Source: an uncultured SAR86 cluster bacterium
GTDB taxonomy: Bacteria > Pseudomonadota > Gammaproteobacteria > Magnimaribacterales > D2472
Assembly (NCBI GenBank): GCA_902513515.1
Contig: CABXNE010000011.1
Coordinates: 1 to 33,324 of the forward strand
Length of the DNA stretch: 33,324 nt
Direction: 5' to 3'
The position numbers and the translations under genes were made by a program. The notes beneath the pieces are model-generated. The model made no database searches. It was not told the origin of the DNA and saw nothing but the letters and a program-made list of their open reading frames with translations. Positions 1 to 10,837 of this stretch are shown piece after piece; position 1 is the stretch's first letter; each line of letters starts with the position of its first letter.

Positions 1-1
1 A

Positions 2-70
2 GGCTATAAAACAAGAAAAAATCAACGAACAGATGATCTGATTGTTAGAAGAAGAGCTAAAAGGAAATAA
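2..70 (+). CDS. rplB: 50S ribosomal protein L2, C-terminal fragment (5' part outside window)
   Basis: Frame 2 reads GYKTRKNQRTDDLIVRRRAKRK*, the typical L2 C-terminus, directly upstream of rpsS. Confidence 0.9.
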   Translation, partial: GYKTRKNQRTDDLIVRRRAKRK

Positions 71-73
71 ATA

Positions 74-346
74 ATGCCTAGATCACTTAAAAAAGGACCA
101 TTTATTGATTTGTCACTGCAAAAGGCAGTTGATAAAGCAATTAGTGAAAATAGCAAAAGGCCAATCAAAACTTGGTCTAGAAGATCTATGATCAGCCCAG
201 CAATGGTTGGCTTGACTATATCTGTTCATAACGGAAGACAGCATGTCCCTGTATACATTAATGAAGACATGGTCGGGCATAAATTAGGTGAATTCGCCAT
301 CACTAGAACGTTTAGAATGCATTCAGGTGATAGGAAGGCAAAATAA
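74..346 (+). CDS. rpsS: 30S ribosomal protein S19
   Basis: [15 protein letters not shown]...; S10-operon position. Confidence 0.98.
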   Translation: MPRSLKKGPFIDLSLQKAVDKAISENSKRPIKTWSRRSMISPAMVGLTISVHNGRQHVPVYINEDMVGHKLGEFAITRTFRMHSGDRKAK

Positions 347-684
347 TGGAAACAAGAGCATATTTAAAAGGAACTAGATTATCTGCTCAAAAAGCGGGCC
401 TAGTTGCTGATGTAGTTAGAGGTAAATCAGTGCATGCAGCAATGGACTTTCTTTCTTTCCATAAACAAAAAGCATCAGCTGTAATTAAAAAACTCTTAGA
501 GTCTGCAATTGCAAATGCTGAAAATAACGACAAGGCTGATATTGATCTATTAGTTGTTAAGTCAGTCATTGTTAACCAGGGAATGAGATTAAAAAGAATG
601 AAACCTCGTGCAAGAGGCAGGGCTGACAGGATAATTAAACCTACTTGCCATATTGAAATTATATTATCGGATCAGGAGAAGTAA
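346..684 (+). CDS. rplV: 50S ribosomal protein L22
   Basis: Sequence and synteny; TAATG overlap with rpsS. Confidence 0.97.
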   Translation: METRAYLKGTRLSAQKAGLVADVVRGKSVHAAMDFLSFHKQKASAVIKKLLESAIANAENNDKADIDLLVVKSVIVNQGMRLKRMKPRARGRADRIIKPTCHIEIILSDQEK

Positions 685-1343
685 TGGGTCAAAAAGTTCA
701 TCCAACTGGCTTTCGACTTGGTGTTATCAAGAAGCATAATGCTTTGTGGTATGCAAAAGGAAAATCTTATAGAGAGAATTTGATTGAAGATCTCAAAGTT
801 AGAAATCATATCAAAGATAGGTTGAGATTTTCTTCTATAAGTAAAGTGGAGCTTGAAAGATCTGCTCAAAATTTTGTTGTAAATATTCACACCTCAAGAC
901 CTGGTATCATCATTGGAAAAAAGGGTGAAGAGATTGAATCCTTGAAGGCCTCAGTTCAAAAGATTGTTTCTTTGCCAGTGCAAGTAAATATTAAAGAAGT
1001 TCGGAAGCCAGATCTTGATGCAACAATTCTTGCTGAAGGAATTGCCCAACAGTTAGAACGAAGAGTTCAGTTTAGAAGGGCTATGAAGCGGGCTGTTCAA
1101 AGCGCTATGAGACAAGGCGCCAAAGGAATTAGAACTGAAGTTTCTGGCAGATTAGGTGGAGCAGAGATTGCAAGAGCTGAGTGGTACAGAGAGGGTCAAG
1201 TGCCTCTACATACCTTAAGAGCAAACATAGACTACGGAGTAGCAGAAGCTGCAACTACATATGGATTAATTGGTGTAAAGGTCCATGTATATACCGGTGA
1301 AGTCTTAGGAGATCCTTTTAAAGATGAGGATCAAGGAAGTTAA
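684..1343 (+). CDS. rpsC: 30S ribosomal protein S3
   Basis: [13 protein letters not shown]..., KH-domain GxxG (IIGKKG). Confidence 0.98.
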   Translation: MGQKVHPTGFRLGVIKKHNALWYAKGKSYRENLIEDLKVRNHIKDRLRFSSISKVELERSAQNFVVNIHTSRPGIIIGKKGEEIESLKASVQKIVSLPVQVNIKEVRKPDLDATILAEGIAQQLERRVQFRRAMKRAVQSAMRQGAKGIRTEVSGRLGGAEIARAEWYREGQVPLHTLRANIDYGVAEAATTYGLIGVKVHVYTGEVLGDPFKDEDQGS

Positions 1344-1345
1344 TC

Positions 1346-1756
1346 ATGTTACAACCAAAACAAACAAAGTTTAGAAAGATGCATAAAGGCCGAAATAGAG
1401 GCCTTGCTCAATCAGGTAACACAATTGCATTTGGTGAGTACGCTTTAAAGGCAACAACTAGAGGCAGGATTACAGCTCGCCAGATTGAATCTGCTAGAAG
1501 AGCGATGACAAGATCTATAAAACGTGGTGGCAACATCTGGATTCGTATATTTCCTGATAAACCAATAACTAAAAAGCCATTAGAAGTAAGAATGGGTAAA
1601 GGAAAAGGTAATGTTGAATATTGGGTAAGCCTTGTTCAACCAGGAACAGTTTTATATGAAATGGCTGGGGTATCAGAAGAAGTTGCAAGAGAAGCTTTTA
1701 AATTAGCAGCAGCCAAGCTACCAGTCAGAACCACATTTATTAAAAAGGCATTATAA
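1346..1756 (+). CDS. rplP: 50S ribosomal protein L16
   Basis: [19 protein letters not shown]... Confidence 0.98.
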   Translation: MLQPKQTKFRKMHKGRNRGLAQSGNTIAFGEYALKATTRGRITARQIESARRAMTRSIKRGGNIWIRIFPDKPITKKPLEVRMGKGKGNVEYWVSLVQPGTVLYEMAGVSEEVAREAFKLAAAKLPVRTTFIKKAL

Positions 1757-1758
1757 AA

Positions 1759-1977
1759 ATGGCAAAGTTTACAAGTGATCTTCAAGACCTTCGCAAGCAA
1801 GATGTTAAAGCTCTTGAAAGTTTAGTTTTAGAAATTAGAGAAAATCAATTTAAAAATAGAATGAAGCATAAAACTGGCCAGCTAACTGAATCCCATTTAC
1901 TGACTATTGATAGAAAAAAGATTGCTCAAATAAAAACTATTATTAATGAGAAAAAATCTGAGGAAGCATCCGCATGA
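1759..1977 (+). CDS. rpmC: 50S ribosomal protein L29
   Basis: Position between L16 and S17; L29-like helical sequence. Confidence 0.93.
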   Translation: MAKFTSDLQDLRKQDVKALESLVLEIRENQFKNRMKHKTGQLTESHLLTIDRKKIAQIKTIINEKKSEEASA

Positions 1978-2255
1978 ATACTAATCCAAGGCAGCTGACT
2001 GGTGTTGTTATTAGCGATAAAGCTGATAAAACGATAACTGTAAAAGTTGAGCGTAAAGTTAAACATCCTACATACAGCAAAATCATGAAGCGTTCTACAA
2101 AAGTTCATGCTCATGATGAGGATAATATGGCTAAGATTGGCGATGTTGTCACAGTGCAAGAGTGCAAACCATATTCAAAGTCTAAAACTTGGAAACTGCT
2201 TTCTGCAAATGAATCTGTTACATCTGAAGTTGAGATTCAGGAGAACCAATCATGA
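1974..2255 (+). CDS. rpsQ: 30S ribosomal protein S17
   Basis: [31 protein letters not shown]. Confidence 0.97.
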   Translation: MNTNPRQLTGVVISDKADKTITVKVERKVKHPTYSKIMKRSTKVHAHDEDNMAKIGDVVTVQECKPYSKSKTWKLLSANESVTSEVEIQENQS

Positions 2256-2620
2256 TTCAAATGCAATCTATATTAACCATAGCTGACAACAGTGGAGCTA
2301 GAAGTGTAATGTGCATCAAGGTGCTTGGCGGTTCAAAGAGAAGGTATGCCAACATTGGTGATGTTATTAAGGTAGCAATTAGAGAAGCTATCCCAACTGG
2401 TAAAGTTAAAAAAGGTCAAGTTGTAGATGCATTAGTAGTTAGAACAAGAAAGGGCGTTAGAAGAAGAGATGGCTCTTTAATTAAATTTGATGAAAATGCA
2501 GCTGTTTTAATTGGTGGTAACAAAGCCCCAATTGGTACAAGGGTTTTTGGACCAGTCACTCGAGAGCTTAGAGATGGCAAGCACATGAAAATTTTATCAC
2601 TAGCCCCGGAAGTTTTGTAA
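2252..2620 (+). CDS. rplN: 50S ribosomal protein L14
   Basis: [33 protein letters not shown]. Confidence 0.98.
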   Translation: MIQMQSILTIADNSGARSVMCIKVLGGSKRRYANIGDVIKVAIREAIPTGKVKKGQVVDALVVRTRKGVRRRDGSLIKFDENAAVLIGGNKAPIGTRVFGPVTRELRDGKHMKILSLAPEVL

Positions 2621-2958
2621 TGAAAAAAAATAATGAAACAGTAACGAAATTGAGAACTGGTGATGAGGTTATTGTTATTGCTGGAAAAGATATAGGAAAA
2701 AAGGGAACTGTCCAAAAAATTTCTAAATTTAATAATAAAGCTGTAATTACAGGCATCAATATGATGAAGAAACATACTAAGCCCAATCCACAGCTTGGAG
2801 AAACAGGCGGCATAGTTGAGAAAGAGGCGGCAATCAACCTATCAAATGTTGCAATTTGGAATCCTAAAAAGAAAATAGCTGACAGAATTTCATTTCAGAT
2901 AGACGGAGATAAGAAATTAAGAGTTTATTCATCAGACAAAAAAGAAATTAAATCATGA
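2620..2958 (+). CDS. rplX: 50S ribosomal protein L24
   Basis: KOW motif [18 protein letters not shown]. Confidence 0.96.
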   Translation: MKKNNETVTKLRTGDEVIVIAGKDIGKKGTVQKISKFNNKAVITGINMMKKHTKPNPQLGETGGIVEKEAAINLSNVAIWNPKKKIADRISFQIDGDKKLRVYSSDKKEIKS

Positions 2959-3491
2959 ATTTAAAAGAAACCTTTAACACAGAATTGCTTCCTCAATTGA
3001 AAGAGAAATTGGGAATTGATAATGTTATGGCTGTACCAAAACTTACCAAAGTGGTTATAAATATGGGTGTTGGAGAAGCTTTAACTGATAAAAAGCATCT
3101 AGAGTCTGCAGTTAACGACTTAGAATTAATTGCAGGTCAGAAAGCCGTAATAACAAAAGCAAAAAAATCAGTCGCAAGCTTCAAATTGCGTGAGGGATGG
3201 CCAGTTGGATGCAAGGTCACATTAAGAGGCGACAGAATGTACGATTTCATAGAGCGCTTAGTGAATATTGCAATTCCAAGGGAAAGAGATTTTAGAGGTC
3301 TAAATCCTAAATCTTTTGATGGCCAAGGTAACTACAGTATGGGTATTAAGGAGCAAATCATCTTTCCTGAGATTAACTATGACAATATAGATAAGATCCG
3401 AGGTATGGATATATGCATCAATACATCAGCTTCGAATAAGGAAGATGCTAAAGCATTGCTAGAAGTATTAAATTTCCCATTTAAAAAATAA
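2955..3491 (+). CDS. rplE: 50S ribosomal protein L5
   Basis: Sequence and synteny. Confidence 0.97.
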   Translation: MNLKETFNTELLPQLKEKLGIDNVMAVPKLTKVVINMGVGEALTDKKHLESAVNDLELIAGQKAVITKAKKSVASFKLREGWPVGCKVTLRGDRMYDFIERLVNIAIPRERDFRGLNPKSFDGQGNYSMGIKEQIIFPEINYDNIDKIRGMDICINTSASNKEDAKALLEVLNFPFKK

Positions 3492-3502
3492 GGTAAAAAT
3501 AA

Positions 3503-3808
3503 ATGACAAGAAAATCAGTAATAGCTCGAGATGTCAAAAGACAAAAAACGGTAGAACGTTATGCAGTTAAAAGAGCTGCATTGAAAGAAGCATTCTTCAA
3601 TCCTGAAAATTCTTACGAAGAAAAAATGATAGCTTTTAAAAAATTACAAAAGCTCCCTAGAAATGCAAGTCCCTCAAGAGTTACCAGGAGATGCTCTTTG
3701 ACTGGCAGACCTCATGCTGTTTATAGAAAATTTGGACTTAGCAGAATTAAATTACGTGAAGCTGCAATGCGCGGCGACATTCCTGGATTAGTTAAATCAA
3801 GTTGGTAA
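3503..3808 (+). CDS. rpsN: 30S ribosomal protein S14 (non-zinc long form)
   Basis: [31 protein letters not shown]... Confidence 0.97.
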   Translation: MTRKSVIARDVKRQKTVERYAVKRAALKEAFFNPENSYEEKMIAFKKLQKLPRNASPSRVTRRCSLTGRPHAVYRKFGLSRIKLREAAMRGDIPGLVKSSW

Positions 3809-3812
3809 TATT

Positions 3813-4208
3813 ATGAGTTTTCAAGATCCTACATCAGATTGTTTAACAAGAATTAGAAATGGTCTCATGCGTGGTAAAAGGGTCGTAAATGCACCCTTTT
3901 CTAAATTCAAGCATGAGCTAGTATCTTTGCTTGTGAAGGAAGGGTATTTAGCTGCTTGTGAAAAAATTTCATTAGACGGTAAAGATTCATTAAGCATTTC
4001 TCTTAAATATATTAATGAGGCTCCTGCAATTAGAGAAATCAAAAGAATTTCAAAGCCTAGTTTGAGAAGATATTCGTCATCTTCAGATCTTCCAGAAGTA
4101 AAAAATGGATTAGGTATGTATGTTCTTTCAACTAACAAAGGGTTGATGAGTGACAAAGATGCTAGGTCACAAAATATTGGCGGCGAAGTTATTTGTGAGG
4201 TTTTTTAA
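3813..4208 (+). CDS. rpsH: 30S ribosomal protein S8
   Basis: DPTSDCLTRIRNG...; C-terminal GGEVICEVF. Confidence 0.97.
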   Translation: MSFQDPTSDCLTRIRNGLMRGKRVVNAPFSKFKHELVSLLVKEGYLAACEKISLDGKDSLSISLKYINEAPAIREIKRISKPSLRRYSSSSDLPEVKNGLGMYVLSTNKGLMSDKDARSQNIGGEVICEVF

Positions 4209-4210
4209 TT

Positions 4211-4753
4211 ATGTCTAGAGTTGCTAAAAATCCAGTATCAATCCCATCAGGTGTAGAGATTAAGCTTGAGGAGAAAATTGTTTCAGTTTCAGGCTCTAAG
4301 GGTAAGTCTGTCTTCACACTTCCAAAATCAGTATCGGCAACTCATGCGGATGATGTGATTACTATTTCGTACGACGAATCTTCATCAGAATCAACAGCAC
4401 TTGCTGGGACAGCTCGTTCTTTAATAAATAACATGGTAATTGGAGTTTCTGAAGGCTTTCAGAAAACATTATTACTAGTTGGAGTTGGGTACAGAGCTAA
4501 AGCTAGCGGTAAGAAATTAGAATTAACTTTAGGCTTTTCTCATCCTGTCCACTATGATCTTCCTGAGCAAGTTGAGGTGGAAACACCATCTCAAACAGAA
4601 GTTGTTCTCAAAAGTCATGACAAGCAAGTTTTAGGTCAAGTAGCTGCAGAAATTCGAGCATTTAGACCCCCAGAACCATACAAAGGCAAGGGTGTGAAAT
4701 ATGCTGATGAAAATATTCGCAGAAAAGAAGCTAAAAAAGCAGCAGGAGCATAA
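4211..4753 (+). CDS. rplF: 50S ribosomal protein L6
   Basis: MSRVAKNPVSIPSGV...; RPPEPYKGKGVKYADE. Confidence 0.98.
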   Translation: MSRVAKNPVSIPSGVEIKLEEKIVSVSGSKGKSVFTLPKSVSATHADDVITISYDESSSESTALAGTARSLINNMVIGVSEGFQKTLLLVGVGYRAKASGKKLELTLGFSHPVHYDLPEQVEVETPSQTEVVLKSHDKQVLGQVAAEIRAFRPPEPYKGKGVKYADENIRRKEAKKAAGA

Positions 4754-4756
4754 GCC

Positions 4757-5104
4757 ATGAATTCTAAATCAGACTCTAGAATAAGACGCGCAGCAAAAAC
4801 TAGGATTAGGATATCCCAGCAGGACAAACCTAGGTTATCTGTTTTTAAGTCTTCTCAAAATTTATATGCACAAGTTTTTGATTCTACTGGATCAACTGTA
4901 TTGGCTTCAGCTTCGACCAATGAGAAAGCAGATAAAATGGCCTCAAATAATCTAAGCTCTGCTAAAGCTATTGGACAGAAGATAGCCGAAAGGTCAATTG
5001 AAGCAGGTATTAAAAAAGTGGTATTCGATCGATCAGGTTATAAATATCATGGCCGCATAAAAGCCATTGCAGAATCAGCTCGTGAAGCTGGATTGGAGTT
5101 TTAA
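4757..5104 (+). CDS. rplR: 50S ribosomal protein L18
   Basis: PRLSVFKSSQNLYAQV...; FDRSGYKYHGRIKAIAESAREAGLEF. Confidence 0.97.
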   Translation: MNSKSDSRIRRAAKTRIRISQQDKPRLSVFKSSQNLYAQVFDSTGSTVLASASTNEKADKMASNNLSSAKAIGQKIAERSIEAGIKKVVFDRSGYKYHGRIKAIAESAREAGLEF

Positions 5105-5107
5105 AAA

Positions 5108-5614
5108 ATGAGTCAACAAAATAATAGTTTGCAGCAGCAAGATGCACTTGAAGAAAAACTTGTTCAGGTAAACAGAGTTGCCAAAGTTGTAAAAGGTGGA
5201 CGTATTTTTGGATTTACAGCTTTATGTGTTGTAGGTGATGGTAAGGGAAAAGTAGGGTTTGGAAGAGGTAAAGCTAAAGAGGTCCCAATTGCAATTCAGA
5301 AAGCTATGGAAAACGCTAGAAGAAATATGGTTGATGTTAGTTTAAACGCCTCCACTCTTTGGTATCCCGTTAAGGCAAAACATGGTGCTGCAAAAGTGTA
5401 TATGCAGCCTGCCGCAGAGGGAACAGGAATTATCGCTGGGGGTGCAATGAGAGCTGTATTAGAGCTTGTTGGCGTTCAAAATGTTCTAGCAAAATGTTAC
5501 GGATCAACAAATCCAGTGAATGTTGTGAGAGCAACCATTAATGCATTGTGTTCAATGGAATCTCCAGAAGAGGTGGCTTTAAGAAGAGGTAAAAAGACAG
5601 CAGAAATATCATGA
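5108..5614 (+). CDS. rpsE: 30S ribosomal protein S5
   Basis: [32 protein letters not shown]. Confidence 0.98.
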   Translation: MSQQNNSLQQQDALEEKLVQVNRVAKVVKGGRIFGFTALCVVGDGKGKVGFGRGKAKEVPIAIQKAMENARRNMVDVSLNASTLWYPVKAKHGAAKVYMQPAAEGTGIIAGGAMRAVLELVGVQNVLAKCYGSTNPVNVVRATINALCSMESPEEVALRRGKKTAEIS

Positions 5615-5796
5615 GCAATAAAACAATAGATATCAAACTTATAAAGAGCAGCATTGGCAGACTGCCCAATCATAAGAAATGTGTTAAAGGGCTTGGTTTT
5701 AGAAAGTTGCAGCAGATTGTGACTGTTGAGGACACACTAAGTAATCGAGGCATGATCAACAAAATAAGAGATATGCTGGAAGTTATAGAGAGCTAA
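5611..5796 (+). CDS. rpmD: 50S ribosomal protein L30
   Basis: [23 protein letters not shown]. Confidence 0.96.
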   Translation: MSNKTIDIKLIKSSIGRLPNHKKCVKGLGFRKLQQIVTVEDTLSNRGMINKIRDMLEVIES

Positions 5797-5798
5797 TA

Positions 5799-6341
5799 AT
5801 GAAAAATTCAGAAATAAGCAATTCTTTAGGATTAAATACTCTTACTAGCACAGGCACGACAAAAAATAGAAAACGTGTTGGAAGAGGTATTGGTTCTGGA
5901 ACTGGTAAAACGGCTGGAAGAGGCCACAAAGGTCAGAAATCTAGATCAGGCGGCTCAATCGCTAGAGGTTTTGAAGGTGGTCAGATGCCATTGCAGCAAA
6001 GAATCCCTAAGTTTGGTTTTTCATCTAGAGTAAATAGAAGCTCTAAAGAAGTTAATCTTAAAAATATAGCTTCCATGAATGAAGTTAATCTAGATACCCT
6101 AAAAGCTAATAGAGTTATTTCTCAAGCAACCAAAAGAGTAAAAATTTTTGGTATATGTGAGATCTCTCAACCAATGACAGTAACAGGCATTCTAGTAACT
6201 AAAGGTGCCAAGGAATCAATAGAAAAAGCTGGTGGAACAGTTACATCCATTGAAGAAAAACCAATTAAAGAAAAGTTTATTAAAACTTCAAAGAAAACAG
6301 ATACTAAAACTCCTGAAAATACAGAGGAATCTGCTGAGTAA
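5799..6341 (+). CDS. rplO: 50S ribosomal protein L15 with extended, charged C-terminal tail
   Basis: [25 protein letters not shown]; about 30 aa Lys/Thr/Glu-rich tail after the usual end. Confidence 0.95.
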   Translation: MKNSEISNSLGLNTLTSTGTTKNRKRVGRGIGSGTGKTAGRGHKGQKSRSGGSIARGFEGGQMPLQQRIPKFGFSSRVNRSSKEVNLKNIASMNEVNLDTLKANRVISQATKRVKIFGICEISQPMTVTGILVTKGAKESIEKAGGTVTSIEEKPIKEKFIKTSKKTDTKTPENTEESAE

Positions 6342-6346
6342 TTTAT

Positions 6347-7642
6347 ATGGCTGACCAAAATAAAGGAATGAGCGACCTATGGAGAAGGCTGAGATTTGTC
6401 TTTATGGCCATTGTTGTTTATCGCCTTGGAACTCATATACCTATCCCTGGTATAGATCCAGCTAGGCTGGCAGCTTTATTCGATCAAAACCAAGGAACCA
6501 TCCTTGAGATGTTTAATTTATTTTCTGGCGGCGCCTTAGAGAGGATGAGTATCTTTGCTCTTAATGTAGTCCCATATATATCTGCTGCGATTATCATGCA
6601 GTTATTCTCTAATTCAATCCCATATTTACAAGAGTTAAAAAAAGATGGCCAAGCTGGGCGAAATCAAATCACTCAATACACAAGATATGGAACAGTTGTG
6701 CTTGCATTTGTTCAGGCCTCAGCCCTAGCGGTAACGCTAGGAGCAAGTGGCTTAGCTTATGAAGCAGGAACTTCTTTTTTTATTTCAGCGGTTTTTAGTG
6801 TAGTAGCAGGAACGATTTTCTTAATGTGGCTTGGAGAGCAAATTTCAGAGAGAGGAATTGGTAATGGAATTTCTATTATAATTGCTACAAGTATTTTGAC
6901 TGGAATTCCTGGTGCTATTGGCCAAGCTTTGGAGCAGGCACGTCAAGGCGATTTAAATATTTTATTACTTTTGGGTATTGCTGTTTTAGCAATGCTGGTT
7001 ATAGCGATTGTTGTATTTATCGAAAGAGGGCAAAGAAGAATCACAGTAAACTATGCACAAAGACAGCAAGGTAGAAAACTAATGCAAGCCCAGGCTAGCC
7101 ATTTGCCTTTCAAAGTAAATATGGCTGGTGTAATTCCTGCAATTTTTGCTAGTACTTTTTTGCTATTCCCCGCTTCACTTTCTACATGGTTTGGACAAGC
7201 AGAATCTTTTGGATTTTTACAAACAATTTCATTGGCATTAAATCCAGGACAACCTTTATATATACTTACCTTCTCAGCGCTCATTATTTCATTTTGTTTT
7301 ATCTGGTTAGCTTTAACCTTTGATACTAAAGAGGTAACAGATAATCTAAAAAAATCAGGAGCATTTGTTCCTGGAATTAGGCCAGGTGAGCAAACAGCAG
7401 CTTACGTTGATAGTGTTTTAGCAAGGCTTACCGTATTTGGCAGCATATATTTAACGCTAATATGTTTACTTCCTTTGGCTTTGATTAATTTTGCAGGGGT
7501 TTCTTTTTACTTAGGAGGAACATCAGTATTGATTATTGTAGTTGTGCTGATGGATTTTATGTCTCAGGTTCAATCGCATATGATGTCGAACCAGTACTCA
7601 TCGTTGTTAAAGAAAGCTAATTTAAAAAACTATAATAGATAA
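6347..7642 (+). CDS. secY: Preprotein translocase subunit SecY
   Basis: Multi-[41 protein letters not shown]. Confidence 0.98.
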   Translation: MADQNKGMSDLWRRLRFVFMAIVVYRLGTHIPIPGIDPARLAALFDQNQGTILEMFNLFSGGALERMSIFALNVVPYISAAIIMQLFSNSIPYLQELKKDGQAGRNQITQYTRYGTVVLAFVQASALAVTLGASGLAYEAGTSFFISAVFSVVAGTIFLMWLGEQISERGIGNGISIIIATSILTGIPGAIGQALEQARQGDLNILLLLGIAVLAMLVIAIVVFIERGQRRITVNYAQRQQGRKLMQAQASHLPFKVNMAGVIPAIFASTFLLFPASLSTWFGQAESFGFLQTISLALNPGQPLYILTFSALIISFCFIWLALTFDTKEVTDNLKKSGAFVPGIRPGEQTAAYVDSVLARLTVFGSIYLTLICLLPLALINFAGVSFYLGGTSVLIIVVVLMDFMSQVQSHMMSNQYSSLLKKANLKNYNR

Positions 7643-7644
7643 AT

Positions 7645-7761
7645 ATGAAAGTTAGAGCATCAGTAAAAAAGATCTGTAGAAATTGTAAAACAGTTCGACG
7701 TAAAGGAGTTTTGTATGTGATATGCAAAACAGATCCTAAACATAAACAAAAGCAAGGATAA
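7645..7761 (+). CDS. rpmJ: 50S ribosomal protein L36 (38 aa, below ORF-track cutoff)
   Basis: Manual translation [38 protein letters not shown]; CxxC...C...H zinc ribbon; between secY and rpsM. Confidence 0.95.
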   Translation: MKVRASVKKICRNCKTVRRKGVLYVICKTDPKHKQKQG

Positions 7762-7767
7762 TAGAAC

Positions 7768-8124
7768 ATGGCAAGAATCGCAGGCGTAAACATACCAGAA
7801 AATAAGCATCTTGAGATTGCTCTCACTCATATTTATGGGATAGGGAAAAAAACTGCCCAAGATATATGTACTAGCGTTAAGTTGGACTATTCTGAGAAGG
7901 TTTCAGATCTTTCTGAGGAGCAGATAGAAACCATTAGAACAGCTGTCGCAGAATATACAGTTGAAGGAGATCTTCGCCGATCAGTCAGCACAAATATAAA
8001 GAGGCTTATGGATCTAGGGTGTTACAGAGGCATCAGACACAGAAGAAAACTTCCTGTGCATGGACAAAGAACTAAAACTAATGCAAGGACCCGAAAGGGT
8101 CCTAAAAAACCAATGAGGGCTTAA
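7768..8124 (+). CDS. rpsM: 30S ribosomal protein S13
   Basis: [26 protein letters not shown]. Confidence 0.98.
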   Translation: MARIAGVNIPENKHLEIALTHIYGIGKKTAQDICTSVKLDYSEKVSDLSEEQIETIRTAVAEYTVEGDLRRSVSTNIKRLMDLGCYRGIRHRRKLPVHGQRTKTNARTRKGPKKPMRA

Positions 8125-8127
8125 TCG

Positions 8128-8502
8128 ATGGCAACTGGCAAAAAAGTTAAAAAAGTTATTTCAGATGGTATAGCTCACATACATGCCTCTTTTAATAATA
8201 CGATTATCACAATTACAGATAAACAAGGCAATGCTGTTTGCTGGGCTACCTCAGGCGGCTCTGGTTTTCGTGGTTCTAGAAAAAGTACACCATTTGCTGC
8301 TCAGATAGCAGCTGAGAAAGCAGGAAATGCAGCAAAGGAATTTGGAATGATAAATTTAGATGTAAAAGTAAGAGGTCCCGGAGGCGGAAGAGAATCTGCA
8401 ATTAGATCTTTGAACTCATGTGGTCTAAAAATCAAAAGTATTACGGATGTGACACCATTGCCTCACAATGGCTGTCGTCCTTCAAAGAAACGTAGAGTAT
8501 AG
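8128..8502 (+). CDS. rpsK: 30S ribosomal protein S11
   Basis: [19 protein letters not shown]...; [15 protein letters not shown]. Confidence 0.98.
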   Translation: MATGKKVKKVISDGIAHIHASFNNTIITITDKQGNAVCWATSGGSGFRGSRKSTPFAAQIAAEKAGNAAKEFGMINLDVKVRGPGGGRESAIRSLNSCGLKIKSITDVTPLPHNGCRPSKKRRV

Positions 8503-8511
8503 GGGAATAAA

Positions 8512-9132
8512 ATGGCAAGATATAGAGGTCCATCATTAAGGTTATCTAGAAGAGAAGGCACAGATCTTTTTCTTAAAAGTGGTGCAAGATCAATTGAATC
8601 TAAGTGTAATATGGAGACAGCTCCAGGTGTCCATGGTTTGAGAAGAGGCAGGCTTTCTGACTATGGTGTCCAGCTTCGTGAAAAGCAAAAAGTTAGAAGA
8701 ATGTATGGCGTTCTTGAAAAGCAATTTAGAAATTATTATAAAAAAGCATCAAAATCTAAGGGTAATACAGGTGAAAATCTACTGAGCTACCTTGAGCAAA
8801 GATTAGATAATGTTGTTTATCGTATGGGGTTTGCTGCAACACGAGCTGAAGCAAGACAACTGGTATCTCATAAAGCTTTTCATTTAAATGGAGCAACAGT
8901 AAATATTCCATCATATCAGGTTCAGCCAGGTGATGAATTAGAGGTAAGAGAAAAATCTAAAGCACAATTAAGGATTAAAAGCGCATTAGATCTTGCCAGT
9001 AAAAGAGAAGCATGTGAGTGGCTTGAAGTAGATTCTAAAACTCTCAAGGGTGTATTCAAATCTGTACCAGACAGAACAGATTTAAGTGCTGAAATTAATG
9101 AAAATCTCATTGTTGAGCTTTATTCAAAATAA
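8512..9132 (+). CDS. rpsD: 30S ribosomal protein S4
   Basis: [24 protein letters not shown]. Confidence 0.98.
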   Translation: MARYRGPSLRLSRREGTDLFLKSGARSIESKCNMETAPGVHGLRRGRLSDYGVQLREKQKVRRMYGVLEKQFRNYYKKASKSKGNTGENLLSYLEQRLDNVVYRMGFAATRAEARQLVSHKAFHLNGATVNIPSYQVQPGDELEVREKSKAQLRIKSALDLASKREACEWLEVDSKTLKGVFKSVPDRTDLSAEINENLIVELYSK

Positions 9133-9154
9133 TACTTAAAAACGGAAGGAAATT

Positions 9155-10060
9155 ATGGAAACATCAGTAATAGATCTTTTAGTCCCAACTGACATTCAGG
9201 TTGATGACATAGATAACAATACATCTAAAATTACATTAGAACCATTGGAAAGAGGCTTTGGTCATACCCTAGGAAATGCACTGAGAAGAATTCTTTTATC
9301 TTCTATGCCCGGCGCAGCAATAACAGACGTCACCATTGATGGTATTTCTCATGAGTACTCAACAATTGAAGGCGTTAGAGAGGACGTTATTGATATATTA
9401 TTAAACCTTAAGGATATGCCTATTAGCTTAATTGAGGGCACCAGCGCTGTTATAAAATTAGATGTCTCTGGTCCCTGTGAGGTCACATCCAATTCTTTTG
9501 AAGCACCAGGAAATGTTGAATTGCCTGATGCAGAGCATCATGTTGCATCATTGGTTGATAAAGTAAGCCTATCTCTTACAGCAACTGTTAAGACTGGAAG
9601 AGGTTATGAGCCTGCAGATTCAAGGGGCGAAGAAGAGACTGTTGTAGGAGCTCTAAAAGTTGATGCTTCTTTTAGCCCGGTTCGAAGGGTTGCTTATACA
9701 GTTGAAAATGCAAGATTTGAAAAAAGAACTGACTTGGACAAGTTGATAGTTGAGTTAGAAACTGATGGTACTTTGGATCCAAAGAAAGCAATAGAGCATG
9801 CTGCAACTATCATGCAGCAACAACTAGCTGCATTTGTTGATTTGGACGCTATAGCAGAACAAGAAGCCAAGAAAGATCAGAATGACTTTGACCCATTCTT
9901 AATGAGATCGATTGAAGAGTTAGAACTTACAGTTAGATCAACAAACTGTCTGAAAGCTGAGAGCCTTCTTTTAACGAAACAAATGCTTTCTTATAGTCTG
10001 ATCTTTTATAAACTCCAAATCTGTTTCTTTTTGTTTTTCCTTTTTGGGTTGATGTGGTAA
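9155..10060 (+). CDS. rpoA: RNA polymerase subunit alpha, truncated in the C-terminal domain at about 9964; residues beyond are antisense of rplW
   Basis: N-terminal alpha signature (LEPLERGFGHTLGNALRRILLSSMPG); homology ends at [14 protein letters not shown], then non-alpha sequence [31 protein letters not shown], which is the reverse complement of rplW. Confidence 0.9.
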   Translation: METSVIDLLVPTDIQVDDIDNNTSKITLEPLERGFGHTLGNALRRILLSSMPGAAITDVTIDGISHEYSTIEGVREDVIDILLNLKDMPISLIEGTSAVIKLDVSGPCEVTSNSFEAPGNVELPDAEHHVASLVDKVSLSLTATVKTGRGYEPADSRGEEETVVGALKVDASFSPVRRVAYTVENARFEKRTDLDKLIVELETDGTLDPKKAIEHAATIMQQQLAAFVDLDAIAEQEAKKDQNDFDPFLMRSIEELELTVRSTNCLKAESLLLTKQMLSYSLIFYKLQICFFLFFLFGLMW

Positions 10061-10235
10061 CACTGTCAACTTTTACATCAAACAAATCCTCAACAGCCTT
10101 TTTGATCTCTGATTTTGATGCCGATAAATCTACCTTGAATACCACTTGATTCAAGCTTCCAACAGATGTAGCTTTCTCAGTTATGTATGGGGAATGAATT
10201 AATGTAAGCAATTTTTCTTTATTCATTAGACCCAT
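9933..10235 (-). CDS. rplW: 50S ribosomal protein L23; last ~6 residues (SDSLLI) come from rpoA antisense
   Basis: [15 protein letters not shown]...[14 protein letters not shown], then non-L23 tail. Confidence 0.93.
   Translation of the reverse strand: MGLMNKEKLLTLIHSPYITEKATSVGSLNQVVFKVDLSASKSEIKKAVEDLFDVKVDSVTTSTQKGKTKRNRFGVYKRSDYKKAFVSLKEGSQLSDSLLI
9954..9964. other. Chimeric inverted junction between rpoA (left, +) and rplW (right, -)
   Basis: aagctgagagc is compatible both with rpoA (K-A-E-S) and, reverse-complemented, with rplW (G-S-Q-L); protein homology switches here. Confidence 0.8.
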
Positions 10236-10837
10236 GCCTCGATTAACTTAAATGCAGCAGGAGTAACTGCAACTTTTTCAGATCTTAATAAAATAACTGG
10301 GTTAATATCTTTAACGGTCACAACATCAACATGAGGAATATTTCGAGCTGAAAGATACAAATTTGTATCCATCTCATCAAGGACAATAAGTAAATTGCTA
10401 AGATCAAACTGCTGAAGAAAGCTATTCATTTCTTTTGTTTTAGGTGCTTCAAATTTTGGCTGCTCAATTGCCACCAAACGATTTTGTCGATGCAGTTCCG
10501 AAAATATAGAACTAATTGCAGCTCTATACATTTTTTTATTAATTTTTTTAGAGTAATCTCTTGGTGTCGCTGCAAAAGCTACTCCACCGCCCCTCCAAAT
10601 AGGGCTTCTAATTGTTCCAGCTCTAGCCCTACCAGTTCCTTTTTGTCGGTATGGTTTTTTGCCGCCGCCTCTAACTTCTGATCTAGTTTTTTGTTTATGC
10701 GAGCCTTGTCTAGACCCAGCCAGATATGTAACTACAGCTTGATGCACAAGAGTTTCATTAAACTCTTTGCCAAAAGTTGTTTCAGAAATTTTGACATCAG
10801 ATTTTTTATTATCGATGTTTAGTAAGTCTAATTTCAT
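10226..10837 (-). CDS. rplD: 50S ribosomal protein L4
   Basis: [39 protein letters not shown]. Confidence 0.98.
   Translation of the reverse strand: MKLDLLNIDNKKSDVKISETTFGKEFNETLVHQAVVTYLAGSRQGSHKQKTRSEVRGGGKKPYRQKGTGRARAGTIRSPIWRGGGVAFAATPRDYSKKINKKMYRAAISSIFSELHRQNRLVAIEQPKFEAPKTKEMNSFLQQFDLSNLLIVLDEMDTNLYLSARNIPHVDVVTVKDINPVILLRSEKVAVTPAAFKLIEAWV

Noticed and set aside
387-890. Minus-strand ORFs 387-569 and 672-890
   Set aside because: Antisense to rplV and rpsC, no family resemblance, no RBS support.
2416-2837. Minus-strand ORFs opposite rplN/rplX
   Set aside because: Antisense shadows of strongly conserved genes.
9965-10060. Novel C-terminal domain on RpoA ([31 protein letters not shown])
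   Set aside because: This stretch is the reverse complement of the rplW coding sequence, so it is a junction artefact rather than a new domain.
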